Assembly: GCF_900115285.1 (NCBI RefSeq)
Contig: NZ_FOYW01000001.1
Span: 1,771,272 to 1,835,271, forward strand
Length of the DNA: 64,000 bases
From: Marinobacter daqiaonensis
GTDB lineage: Bacteria; Pseudomonadota; Gammaproteobacteria; Pseudomonadales; Oleiphilaceae
Direction of reading: 5' to 3'
Every line of letters starts with the position of its first letter. Position 1 is the first letter of the stretch. Of this stretch, positions 40,364 through 48,679 are shown piece by piece. Made by a program: the position numbers and the translations under genes. Under the pieces are notes generated by a model. That model was not told the DNA's origin. It worked only from the letters and a program-made list of their open reading frames with translations, and searched no databases.

Positions 40364-41320
40364 TTACTCACCGCCCTCGGCCCGGGCGATCGCCTCGTCG
40401 TCGAGGAAGGCACGGTAGTATCCGGGCACGCTGTAGCGCAGCTCATGCCCGGCGAATAGCTCATTGAGTTCACCGGACGTGACCATGCGGTCAACGATGG
40501 CCTCCAGGGCGTAGCCCAGTTGCCGGTGGGTGTGCTTGATCGCCATTCCCACATCCCACACCTGCTTCAGCAGACCGGGGAAGCCGTTACTGGCTCCCCG
40601 GAAGCTGCCGTTTTCCGGCTTGGCCAGTTCGTGATCAATCTGCGCCCGCATTCCCATGACCGCGCTCACCTCGCCCCGACGCATGGCATCAAACGCATCG
40701 CCCACCGACGGGAACTGACGAACCTGTTCACGCATCCGTCCGTTCAGTGACGACGTCAGATAAAAATCCGGCAGGGTGTCGATCTCCACTCCGACCGGGT
40801 TGTACTGGAATACGGCCACTGTCTCGACGCTCTCCAGCTGGCCGGGATCGTAGGCGATCTGCCAGGTCTCCTGCTGGTAGGGACCAAACAGCACCACCTG
40901 TTCGTTGATGTACTCACCGGTGGAATCCTGCATATAGGCGTACTGCTTGTCGTAGGGCACACGAAGCATCACATCCGCCAGGCGCTGTTTGTCCAGGTAA
41001 TGGCCTTTCCAGACGTTGTTTCTCAGATCATCGCCCAGCTCTTCATCGGGGGTGATCCAGTGCACCATGAATCGCACGCCCATTTCCTCGGCAATCCGCT
41101 GCCCCAGCGCCACATCGATCCCCCGGGGCTCACCATCCACCTCATAGGAATAGGGCGGAAAATCCCGGTACACCCCCACTTTCAGATAGCCGGAATCCAG
41201 GATGATGTCGTAGGTCCGGTCTGCAGGACGATTGAGCAACTGAATGCCATCATTCACGTCCTGGGCGGCGGCCAGCTGAACAAGCAGAAACAGGGCAAGG
41301 ATTCGAGACACTATTTTCAT
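40364..41320 (-). CDS. Periplasmic solute-binding family 3 protein, MoxJ-like
   Basis: The 318-residue protein has a signal peptide (MKIVSRILALFLLVQLAAAQ) and a family 3 solute-binding fold (LKVGVYRDFPPYSYEVDGEPRGIDVALGQRIAEEMG). Proteins of this kind are routinely encoded between a quinoprotein alcohol dehydrogenase and its cytochrome; MoxJ of methylotrophs is needed for active methanol dehydrogenase. A role in maturation of the enzyme or handling of its metal is therefore more likely than amino-acid uptake, as no permease is adjacent. I chose ATG 41320 with GGGAG upstream. It lies 74 bp after the cytochrome gene. Confidence 0.82.
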   Translation of the reverse strand: MKIVSRILALFLLVQLAAAQDVNDGIQLLNRPADRTYDIILDSGYLKVGVYRDFPPYSYEVDGEPRGIDVALGQRIAEEMGVRFMVHWITPDEELGDDLRNNVWKGHYLDKQRLADVMLRVPYDKQYAYMQDSTGEYINEQVVLFGPYQQETWQIAYDPGQLESVETVAVFQYNPVGVEIDTLPDFYLTSSLNGRMREQVRQFPSVGDAFDAMRRGEVSAVMGMRAQIDHELAKPENGSFRGASNGFPGLLKQVWDVGMAIKHTHRQLGYALEAIVDRMVTSGELNELFAGHELRYSVPGYYRAFLDDEAIARAEGGE

Positions 41321-41394
41321 TGTTTTCTCCCAACACCTCCGGACCGGCAAAAGGCCAGCCCGGGTTCAGGCATCACAGCGAAAGGGAAGCCCCG

Positions 41395-41823
41395 TCATTC
41401 CGGCTTGGGCAGGGATTCGACGTAGGTCCGGATGGCCCACATGGCATTCTGGTCCATGCTGTTCTTGAAAGCGGGCATGCCGCGATCAGTACCGTTCATG
41501 ACCCTGTTGATGAAATACTCATCATCCCATTCCGACAGCTCGCGAAGATCCGGTGTCAGACCGCCGGACATGGCGCGGATGCCGTGGCAGGCAGCACAGT
41601 TGCCGGAGTAGGCGCTTTCGCCCACTTGAACTGCCTGAGCGTTGTACTGGTCCAGCTCATTGCCCTCACGAAACGGATTCTCCATGCGCACCTCATCGCC
41701 GAGTTCAGGCAAGTTGCCCGTGTCCACTTCCTGCGGCGTGACATTTCCGTGGGCGAACGCCAGGCCAGCCAGGCCCAGCAGGGTGGCAGCGAAAGACGCT
41801 TTTAGTGAGAAGGACGTTGCCAT
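41395..41823 (-). CDS. exaB: Cytochrome c550-type electron acceptor of the alcohol dehydrogenase
   Basis: This periplasmic monohaem cytochrome c takes electrons from the quinoprotein dehydrogenase. The 142-residue protein has a signal peptide (to about Ala24), a single haem site CAACH, and a downstream candidate Met ligand in RGMPAFKNSM. Length and context match ExaB/PedF. It is the first gene of the exaB-moxJ-like-exaA series and has the TTGGTAGTA motif 133 bp upstream. Confidence 0.9.
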   Translation of the reverse strand: MATSFSLKASFAATLLGLAGLAFAHGNVTPQEVDTGNLPELGDEVRMENPFREGNELDQYNAQAVQVGESAYSGNCAACHGIRAMSGGLTPDLRELSEWDDEYFINRVMNGTDRGMPAFKNSMDQNAMWAIRTYVESLPKPE

Positions 41824-41955
41824 TGGTGCTACCTCTGTTTTTTTGAATTCCCCATGGTTGGCTATTGGATTTGTCAGGCGCCAACTTGCTGACCTCCAGT
41901 CTAGGAATGTCGCGACCCATTCCGTATGCCACTTTGGGGTTTTTGGCTTAGTTCC

Positions 41956-41964
41956 TTGGTAGTA
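41956..41964. promoter_or_regulatory. Candidate operator between exaB and the pedA1-like gene
   Basis: TTGGTAGTA lies 133 bp upstream of exaB (minus) and 122 bp upstream of the divergent binding-protein gene at 42086 (plus). It is extended as AGTACTACCAAG in the exaB direction. One site may serve both transcripts. Confidence 0.5.
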
Positions 41965-42085
41965 CTTGCGCCGCCCGGCCTGAAAAATCTCATCCTTTCG
42001 TACTGCCTGATTGCGACTTTATGAATATTTCCGGGACTGGCCCCCTTGCTTAAGCTGAAGCCACAACAACAAGCCGGAGAACCCC

Positions 42086-43258
42086 ATGCCTTTGCTATCC
42101 CGGACAGCGGCCGCTTCTTTGATCTTCCTGATGGCGATCAGCCCGCTACAGGCGGAGTCCCTTGGCGTGCGCATCGGCTACCTGCAGTGGGTTCCGGATC
42201 AGGGACCGGTTCTTTCTAACGTCATTCCCGAGCCGGAAGACGCCGGTCTGCGGGGCGCCGAACTGGCCATCAACGATAACAACACCACCGGCCGGTTCCT
42301 GGACCAGACCTATTCGATGCAGCGAGAAGTGGCCGATTCCCCAGATGCGGCGCTGGCCGCCTTCGACGCCATGCGCCAGAGCGGGATTGAACTGTTCGTG
42401 GTGAATGCTCCAGCCCAGACTCTCAGGACTATCGCCGGCGCAGCCGGTGAGAACACCCTGATTTTCAATGCCGGCGCCAGGGATAACGCCCTGCGCACGG
42501 GGCAATGCCACGTCAACCTGCTGCACACCTTGCCCAGCCACGCCATGCTCACTGATGCTTTGGGCCAGTGGCTGAATCAGCGACGCTGGAACGAAGTGTT
42601 CCTGATTACCGGCCCCACTGAGGCCGACAGGGGCTGGGCCGACGCCTTCCGTCGTTCCGCCAAGCGCTTCGGCCTGAAGATCGTCGAGGACAAGCCCTGG
42701 ACTTTCGACGCCGACCTGCGCCGGACCGCCGCCAGGGAGCTGCCGCTGTTCACCCAGGCCAGGGACTATGACGCCGTGGTGGTGGCCGATGTGCGGGGGG
42801 ATTTCGGCGAATACGTTCCCTTTAACACCTGGTTGCCGCGCCCGGTGGTCGGCACCCAGGGCATGACGCCGGTGACCTGGCATTGGGTGGTGGAAAGCTG
42901 GGGGGCGGCGCAACTGCAGAACCGCTTTCGGGAGCTGGCTGACCGGCATATGAACAGCGAGGACTACGCCGCCTGGGCCGCCGTTCGTTCCATTGGCACC
43001 GCGGTCACCGCACTCGGCACCGACGACCCGGAAGAAATCCGAAGCTTCCTGTTCAGCGACAGTTTCCAGTTAGCCGGTTTCAAGGGCCGCAAACTCACCT
43101 TCCGCGACTGGAATGGCCAGCTGAGACAGCCCATTCCTCTGGTGCACCCCAGGGGAATTGTGGCGCGGGCCCCCTTCGAGGGGTTCCTGCACCCGAATAC
43201 CGATTTGGATACCCTCGGCTTCGACAGACCAGAAAGCGAATGCCGGATCAACGGCTGA
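42086..43258 (+). CDS. pedA1: Periplasmic binding protein of a quinoprotein-associated ABC system (PedA1-like)
   Basis: The 390-residue protein has a signal peptide (MPLLSRTAAASLIFLMAISP, cleavage near LQAES) and a type I periplasmic binding fold as in branched-chain amino-acid receptors (GAELAINDNNTTGRFLDQTY, AFDAMRQSGIELFVVNAPAQTLRTIAG). It starts a four-gene unit with a YVTN propeller, ATPase and permease, the layout of PedA1A2BC in P. putida, which supports growth at low rare-earth concentration. The ligand is not proven. It diverges from exaB over a shared regulatory gap. Confidence 0.8.
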   Translation: MPLLSRTAAASLIFLMAISPLQAESLGVRIGYLQWVPDQGPVLSNVIPEPEDAGLRGAELAINDNNTTGRFLDQTYSMQREVADSPDAALAAFDAMRQSGIELFVVNAPAQTLRTIAGAAGENTLIFNAGARDNALRTGQCHVNLLHTLPSHAMLTDALGQWLNQRRWNEVFLITGPTEADRGWADAFRRSAKRFGLKIVEDKPWTFDADLRRTAARELPLFTQARDYDAVVVADVRGDFGEYVPFNTWLPRPVVGTQGMTPVTWHWVVESWGAAQLQNRFRELADRHMNSEDYAAWAAVRSIGTAVTALGTDDPEEIRSFLFSDSFQLAGFKGRKLTFRDWNGQLRQPIPLVHPRGIVARAPFEGFLHPNTDLDTLGFDRPESECRING

Positions 43259-43301
43259 GGCCGACAGTCTATTCACTTTCAAAACAAGAAGGATTCACAC
43301 C

Positions 43302-44270
43302 ATGAAATCCCTGCTCAAGCAGATATCCCTTGCCGCCATGGTCGGCCTGTCCACTCCGGCACTGGCCAGTCTGGCCTACGTGTCCAACGAGAAAGACGAC
43401 ACCCTCTCGGTGATCGATATGGAGACCCTGGAGGTGGTTGAAACCATCGATGTCGGCCAGCGCCCCCGGGGTATTCTGCTGTCCAAGGATTACACCAGGC
43501 TGTACATCTGCGCCAGCGATGATGACACCGTCCAGGTGCTGGACCTGGCCACCCGTAAGATCGTGGATACTCTGCCCTCCGGCGAAGATCCCGAGCAGTT
43601 CGCCCTGCACCCGAACAACAGGCACCTCTACATCGCCAATGAAGACGACGCCATCGTGACCGTGGTGGACGTGAATACCAAGGACGTGCTCGCCCAGATC
43701 GACGTGGGTATCGAACCGGAAGGCATGGCTGTGAGCCCGGACGGCAAGTGGGCGGTGAACACCTCCGAAACCACCAGTATGCTTCACTGGATCAACACCG
43801 AGACCTTCGAGATCGAGAAGAACATCGTGGTGGGCCAGCGCCCCCGCCACGTGGAGTTCAGCAGGGACAGCAAGATCGCCTGGGCCTCCGCGGAAATCGG
43901 CGGTACCGTGCACGTAATTGATGTGGACAGCCTTGAAGAGATCAGGAAGCTGGAGTTCAGGGTCAAGGGGGTCAACCAGGACCGGGTCCAGCCGGTGGGT
44001 ATTGAGCTGACCTCCGACGGTCGCTATGCTTTCGTGGCTCTGGGCCCCTCCAACCATGTTGCGGTGGTGGATGCAAAAACCTATGAAGTTCTGGATTACC
44101 TGTTGGTGGGCAGCCGCGTCTGGCAGCTGGACCTGAGCCAGGACGAATCCCTTCTGCTCACCACCAACGGCGTCAGCGGGGACGTTTCCGTGATCGACGT
44201 GGCGGACCTGAAGGTCACCAAATCCATCAAGGTGGGTCGCTATCCCTGGGGCGTGGTGATCGCGCCCTGA
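43302..44270 (+). CDS. pedA2: Periplasmic YVTN beta-propeller protein (PedA2-like)
   Basis: The 322-residue protein has a signal peptide (cleavage near PALA) and seven or so propeller repeats of the form AYVSNEKDDTLSVIDMETLEVVETIDVGQRPRGI. It belongs to the group annotated as PQQ-dependent catabolism-associated beta-propeller proteins. I chose ATG 43302, preceded by AAGAAGGA; the in-frame region upstream overlaps the previous gene. The gene sits in the PedA1A2BC-like unit, 13 bp before the ATPase. It may bind a ligand or scaffold the transporter; its precise role is unknown. Confidence 0.87.
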   Translation: MKSLLKQISLAAMVGLSTPALASLAYVSNEKDDTLSVIDMETLEVVETIDVGQRPRGILLSKDYTRLYICASDDDTVQVLDLATRKIVDTLPSGEDPEQFALHPNNRHLYIANEDDAIVTVVDVNTKDVLAQIDVGIEPEGMAVSPDGKWAVNTSETTSMLHWINTETFEIEKNIVVGQRPRHVEFSRDSKIAWASAEIGGTVHVIDVDSLEEIRKLEFRVKGVNQDRVQPVGIELTSDGRYAFVALGPSNHVAVVDAKTYEVLDYLLVGSRVWQLDLSQDESLLLTTNGVSGDVSVIDVADLKVTKSIKVGRYPWGVVIAP

Positions 44271-44283
44271 TTCGAGGTAACCG

Positions 44284-45012
44284 ATGAGCTTTGAAGCCCG
44301 CCAGATCAGCTTCCAGTACGGCAGCAAGCCGGTACTCAAAGAGGTCAGTTTCACGCTGGCCTCTGGTCGTTTCCACGCCCTGCTGGGCCCTAATGGTGCT
44401 GGCAAATCCACCCTGTTCGGGCTGATGACCCGCCTGCTGGCACTGCAAACCGGTGAGCTGCTGCTCAACGGCCAGTCCCTGCGCAAGCAGCCCGCTGAGG
44501 CCATGCGTCAGATCGGCGTAGTCTTCCAGCAGAATGCCCTGGATCTGGACCTGACAGTGCGTCAGAACCTGTACTATCACGCCGCCCTACACGGCCTCTC
44601 CCGCAAAGAGGCCCGCAAGCGCGGCGACCTGGAGCTGGAGCGGTTCGCCCTGGTCGAGCGGGCCAACGATCCGGTGCGCCAGCTCAACGGCGGTCACAGG
44701 CGCCGGGTGGAGATTGCCCGGGCATTGCTGCACCAGCCCGGCCTGCTGCTGCTGGATGAGCCCACGGCGGGCCTGGATGTGGGCAGTCGTGCCGGTCTCA
44801 ACGAGCACGTGCGGCGACTCTGCGAAGAGGACGACCTGACGGTGCTCTGGGCCACCCATCTGATCGAGGAAGTACAGCCGGATGACCGGGTGCTGATTCT
44901 CCACCAGGGCCGCCTGCTTGCGGACGGCGAGGGCCGAGCCATCTGTGCTGATCAGGGCCAGACCAACCTGGCCGACACCTTCCATGCCCTGACCGGAGCG
45001 GGACACTCATGA
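44284..45012 (+). CDS. pedB: ABC transporter ATP-binding protein (PedB-like)
   Basis: The 242-residue ATPase has Walker A GPNGAGKST, a divergent signature QLNGGHRRRVEIARAL (LNGGH in place of LSGGQ), Walker B LLLLDEPTAGLD and the switch histidine in WATHLIEE. It drives the permease encoded immediately downstream, with which it overlaps by 4 bp (ATGA). Type and context match the ATPase of the P. putida PedA1A2BC system. Confidence 0.88.
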   Translation: MSFEARQISFQYGSKPVLKEVSFTLASGRFHALLGPNGAGKSTLFGLMTRLLALQTGELLLNGQSLRKQPAEAMRQIGVVFQQNALDLDLTVRQNLYYHAALHGLSRKEARKRGDLELERFALVERANDPVRQLNGGHRRRVEIARALLHQPGLLLLDEPTAGLDVGSRAGLNEHVRRLCEEDDLTVLWATHLIEEVQPDDRVLILHQGRLLADGEGRAICADQGQTNLADTFHALTGAGHS

Positions 45013-45818
45013 CCCTGGCGCAATACTGGCATTGTTTCGTGGGCATACAGGTGCGGGAATGGCTGCGTTTCTGGCAGCAACGCACGCGGTTCTTCAGCGC
45101 CCTCGTGCGACCGCTGTTGTGGCTGGTGGTGTTCGCCGCCGGTTTCCGGGCGGTGCTGGGGGTTTCGATCATCCCCCCCTACGACACCTACATTACCTAT
45201 GAGACCTACATTGCCCCCGGCCTTTGCGGGATGATTATTCTGTTCAACAGTATGCAGGGCGCGCTGTCCATGGTGTACGACCGTGAGTTGGGCAGTATGA
45301 GGGTACTGCTTATGAGCCCGCTGCCCCGCCCCTTTCTGCTGGTTACCAAGCTGCTGGCCATGGGCATGGTTTCCATGGCCCAGGTCTACCTCTTTCTGCT
45401 GATCGCCAGGCTACTCGATGTGGAACCGCCAGACTGGGGTTACCTGGCGGTGTTACCGGCACTTCTGCTGACATCGCTGATGCTGGGTGCGCTGGGTCTG
45501 CTGATCGCGACCTGGATCAAGCAGCTTGAGAACTTCGCCGGCGTGATGAACTTCGTGATTTTCCCCATGTTCTTCCTTTCTTCGGCACTCTATCCTCTCT
45601 GGCGGATGAAGGAGGCCAGTCCCTGGCTTTACTGGATCTGCCAGTTCAACCCTTTTACCCATGCGGTTGAGGCCATACGGTTCGCGCTCTATCTCCAGTG
45701 GAACCCACAGGCCTTCGGAATCACCGTCCTGGTCGCTGTTGTGCTGGCAGTGCTGGCCACAGCGGGTTTCCGGCCCCAGCGTACCCGCATTCTGTCCTCT
45801 GGCGGCAAAGCCGGTTAG
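45009..45818 (+). CDS. pedC: ABC-2 type transporter permease (PedC-like)
   Basis: This 269-residue inner-membrane protein has about six membrane segments and the ABC-2 signature region near the end (YPLWRMKEASPWLYWICQFNPFTHAVEAIRFALY). It forms the channel with the coupled ATPase. ABC-2 permeases are mostly exporters, so pairing with a periplasmic binding protein is unusual, yet it is the arrangement of PedA1A2BC. The gene ends 77 bp before the convergent second ABC system. Confidence 0.86.
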   Translation: MTLAQYWHCFVGIQVREWLRFWQQRTRFFSALVRPLLWLVVFAAGFRAVLGVSIIPPYDTYITYETYIAPGLCGMIILFNSMQGALSMVYDRELGSMRVLLMSPLPRPFLLVTKLLAMGMVSMAQVYLFLLIARLLDVEPPDWGYLAVLPALLLTSLMLGALGLLIATWIKQLENFAGVMNFVIFPMFFLSSALYPLWRMKEASPWLYWICQFNPFTHAVEAIRFALYLQWNPQAFGITVLVAVVLAVLATAGFRPQRTRILSSGGKAG

Positions 45819-45895
45819 TGATTATCTGAAAAATGCCGATCGGTCAGGGAGGTGGCCCGCAGCGCTCACTTATCGCTGCCACGGATGGCTTCCGC

Positions 45896-46555
45896 TCAGG
45901 CCGACTGGCGCAGTCGACCAACGATTCTCGCCGCAGTGGTGGCATCGGATATCCGGTCATCCAGCTGCAGTTTCGCCGGGCATCCATCCAGGTACCAGAT
46001 CCGGTTCGCCAGCTCACCAACATCTTCTGCATCGTGGGTGACACAGATCATCACCATTCCGGTGTGTCGATTGAGCAGGCTTGCAATCAACGCCCGTAAT
46101 TCCACAGCCCGATGGTGGTCCAACGAAGCGAAGGGTTCATCCAGTAACAGCAGGTCGGGCCTTACCGCGAGGCAGCGGGCCAGCGCCGCCCGCCGCGCCA
46201 TGCCAAGAGAAAGCTGATCCGGGAAGTGGTCGCCATTGCCTTCCAGACCCACCTCTGTCAGCAGAGTGTCAACTTCTCCGGGACTCGCACCCACCAGGGC
46301 AAGGTTCTGGCGCACAGTACGCCACGGCAGCAGCCGGTGTTCCTGAAACAGATAGCCCACTCGAACATCCTCGCGACCGAGAATGGCCTGGGCCGAGATT
46401 GCCGGGTCCAGGCCTGCGATCGCGTTGAGCAGGCTGGTTTTACCAATACCCGACGGCCCGAGGAGACAGATGTGATCACCCGGGGCCACGGAAACGAAAA
46501 TGTCCCCCAGCACCGGATGGCCCTGACTCTCTCCCTCGATTCTGAGATCAAGCAT
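45896..46555 (-). CDS. ABC transporter ATP-binding protein of a NitT/TauT-like system
   Basis: The 219-residue ATPase has Walker A GPSGIGKTS, the Q-loop YLFQEHRLLPWRT, a divergent signature LSLGMARRAALARCL and Walker B LLLLDEPFASLD. It resembles SsuB/TauB-type ATPases. I chose ATG 46555, which overlaps the permease stop by 8 bp; a TTG at 46567 is an alternative. It is the last gene of a binding protein-permease-ATPase operon whose substrate is unknown. Confidence 0.87.
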   Translation of the reverse strand: MLDLRIEGESQGHPVLGDIFVSVAPGDHICLLGPSGIGKTSLLNAIAGLDPAISAQAILGREDVRVGYLFQEHRLLPWRTVRQNLALVGASPGEVDTLLTEVGLEGNGDHFPDQLSLGMARRAALARCLAVRPDLLLLDEPFASLDHHRAVELRALIASLLNRHTGMVMICVTHDAEDVGELANRIWYLDGCPAKLQLDDRISDATTAARIVGRLRQSA

Positions 46556-47309
46556 GGCCGAAACCAATCTTGCGCCAGCGCGAGGCGCGACTCTCGAGAG
46601 GCTGCAGCAATACCAGCTCGATCAGCTGCACCACCAGAATGAACGCCAGGCTGTAAGCCAGGATGCCGGCCACATCGAAGACCTGGAAAGCCATGTGAAG
46701 CTGGAAGCCGATACCATCGGAGCGGCCCAGAAGTTCCACCACCAGGACGATTTTCCAGATCAGCGCCAGGCCACCCCGGGTAGCTGCCATCAGGTAGGGA
46801 AACAGTTGCGGTGTCCAGATGTGAGCGATTCGCTGCACAGGCGTAAACCGGTACACCTGAGCCATCTGTTCAAGCTTCGGATCAATGCTACGGGCGCCTT
46901 CCCGCACCGTCACTGCCACGTTGGGAACCTTGTTGATCACTACGGCGAATATCGCGGCAGCCTCCACCAGACCGAACCAGACATAAAGCAGGATAATGGT
47001 GACCAGGGCCGGAAGATTGAGAAACAGCACCAACAGCGGGTCCAGCAGGGCATTGGCGGTGCGGGAACGGCCCATAAACACACCCAGAGCCGTTCCCAGG
47101 GCCATGGCAAGAATGAAGGCAATCAGTACCCGGCGCAGAGTGACACCCAGATGATGCCAGAGCTCACCGGTCTCCGCGGCCTGGATCAGGGTGCCCATCA
47201 CATTCAGCGGCGAGGGCAGCAGAGAGTTATCCAGGATTACCGCAAGCACCGCCCACAGCAGCACGCCAACCGGTAACGCAATCCAGTAGGTCCAGCGTGG
47301 AGGGCTCAT
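46548..47309 (-). CDS. ABC transporter permease of a NitT/TauT-like system
   Basis: This 253-residue permease has about six membrane segments and the EAA-like loop (KLEQMAQVYRFTPVQRIAHIWTPQLFPYLMAATRGGLALIWK) typical of the SsuC/TauC branch. It overlaps the upstream binding-protein gene by 4 bp and the ATPase gene downstream by 8 bp, so all three are translationally coupled. Confidence 0.88.
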   Translation of the reverse strand: MSPPRWTYWIALPVGVLLWAVLAVILDNSLLPSPLNVMGTLIQAAETGELWHHLGVTLRRVLIAFILAMALGTALGVFMGRSRTANALLDPLLVLFLNLPALVTIILLYVWFGLVEAAAIFAVVINKVPNVAVTVREGARSIDPKLEQMAQVYRFTPVQRIAHIWTPQLFPYLMAATRGGLALIWKIVLVVELLGRSDGIGFQLHMAFQVFDVAGILAYSLAFILVVQLIELVLLQPLESRASRWRKIGFGHA

Positions 47310-48304
47310 TGCCCGGACCGGTGGAATAGCGACGCCGGCATTACCTGTCTCTGGTCTGTACCGGTGAGAATCAGCAGGCGATGGAGATCGTCGATACGAT
47401 TTTCGGTCAGGGGATCTGGGGTGCCCTTGATAAAACCGGACCGAAGTTCGTCGAAGACGGCGTCGTCCTCTGCCCGCATCAGGGGTCGAATGGCCTGCCA
47501 GTGTTCCGCATTGGTGGCGAGTTCCGACTTGGCAGAGGTTAGGGCCCGGCTGAACCGGGCCAGGAGAGCGGGGTTCGCCTCAGCCCACTCATTCCTGAAG
47601 ACATAACCCAAAACCGGGAGGTCCCGGTCAAATCCCAGTGTCACCAGCAGCTCTTCCATCCGGAATGCGGTTCGCGCCCTGCCATCGGCCCGGAGACGGG
47701 CCGCGAAATGCCAGTACGTGATCAGCACATCCACCTGGCCCCGGATCAGTGCCTGGCTAAGCAGGGGCGGTGCTGCATACTGAACCCTGGCCTGTCGTTC
47801 GATATTGATACCCTCACGCTGGGCTACTTCCTGCAAGAGGATCCACCCCTTGCTGAGGGGGCTGCCCGCAACACCAATACGCTGGCCCACCAGGTCGCTG
47901 ATTTCGTCAATGTCGGAATCGGGTGACACCAGGACATCACCGATCTGGGACGAGAAAGGCAGATAAAGGAAGGGGTCACCGTTTTCGTAGCGTGACTGGA
48001 CCCAGAGGAGGTCAGCCACAGCGCCGTCCACCTCGCCGCTTGAAACCGCCAGCCTGGAGGCCGGCAGATTGGCCACCAGCCGCACATCCAGCTCAAATCC
48101 CTCGGCCGTGTCCAGGCCGGCTCGCTTGAGGTGATACAGTTCCCAATGGGCGGTCCCGTATTGCAGCACGCTCACCGACAGGCGTGGCAACTCTGGGGCT
48201 GCCGTAGCCGAAGGGGCCGGTGTCCCCAGAGCAGCGACCAGCATGCCCAGGCATAGCAGCGTGTAATAAAGTCGAGGCGAAGTCAGGATCGTTGGCAGCA
48301 TCAT
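47306..48304 (-). CDS. Periplasmic substrate-binding protein of a NitT/TauT-like system
   Basis: The 332-residue protein has a signal peptide (cleavage likely after SATA) and a type II binding fold of the SsuA/ThiY kind (LSVSVLQYGTAHWELYHLKRAGLD, VSSGEVDGAVADLLWVQSR, LVGQRIGVAGSPLSKGWILLQEVA). Relatives bind sulfonates, nitrate, pyrimidine precursors or similar small molecules; this one sits inside the quinoprotein island, so its ligand may relate to alcohol metabolism. An ACTTTAGTGC motif lies 40 bp upstream of its start. Confidence 0.83.
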   Translation of the reverse strand: MMLPTILTSPRLYYTLLCLGMLVAALGTPAPSATAAPELPRLSVSVLQYGTAHWELYHLKRAGLDTAEGFELDVRLVANLPASRLAVSSGEVDGAVADLLWVQSRYENGDPFLYLPFSSQIGDVLVSPDSDIDEISDLVGQRIGVAGSPLSKGWILLQEVAQREGINIERQARVQYAAPPLLSQALIRGQVDVLITYWHFAARLRADGRARTAFRMEELLVTLGFDRDLPVLGYVFRNEWAEANPALLARFSRALTSAKSELATNAEHWQAIRPLMRAEDDAVFDELRSGFIKGTPDPLTENRIDDLHRLLILTGTDQRQVMPASLFHRSGQ

Positions 48305-48679
48305 GGCTTCACCATACGAACCACAGGGAGGCGTAAGAATAGTACTTTAGTGCTTCTTTTTTTGTGCGATGGTCGCATTCAACTGCCACAGCCCATCACG
48401 TGTAATGGCTACATGACAACCTTGACCATAGTCCCGCGCCCGCAAGTGCTGATGGCTATAGCCGGCTGTTCTGGTATAAAGATGGTATCGGCACCTGGGA
48501 GAACGCGGCGCTGCCGATCAGCGCGGCGGAACGGTTACTTTCCGTATTCGATTCCTGACCGGCACCTGTCGACGGCTGACCACATTGACTTGTCAGCCAT
48601 CGCAGAAAAACAAAAAAGTGACCAAGCTGGCCCATAACCGCCAAAGGACAAGACCAGCCACAAACAGGTAAACCCATTC
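48305..48679. other. Divergent intergenic region before the response regulator
   Basis: This 375-bp gap separates the ABC binding-protein start (minus) from the response-regulator start (plus). It contains the AGTACTTTAGTGCT near-palindrome at 48341-48354. A 95-codon plus-strand frame here lacks family resemblance and was not accepted as a gene. Confidence 0.45.
48341..48354. promoter_or_regulatory. ACTTTAGTGC near-palindrome
   Basis: AGTACTTTAGTGCT is an imperfect inverted repeat (AGYACT-TT-AGTGCT) 37 bp upstream of the ABC binding-protein gene. It resembles the sites at 53349-53360 and 34069-34081. Confidence 0.45.

Noticed and set aside
43269-44504. 411-codon minus-strand frame opposite the YVTN propeller gene
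   Set aside because: Antisense of a repetitive propeller gene; repeats on the coding strand create a repetitive His/Gly/Val-rich shadow.
48350-48637. 95-codon plus-strand frame before the response regulator
   Set aside because: No motif, weak start, and the region carries the promoter and operator-like sequence instead.
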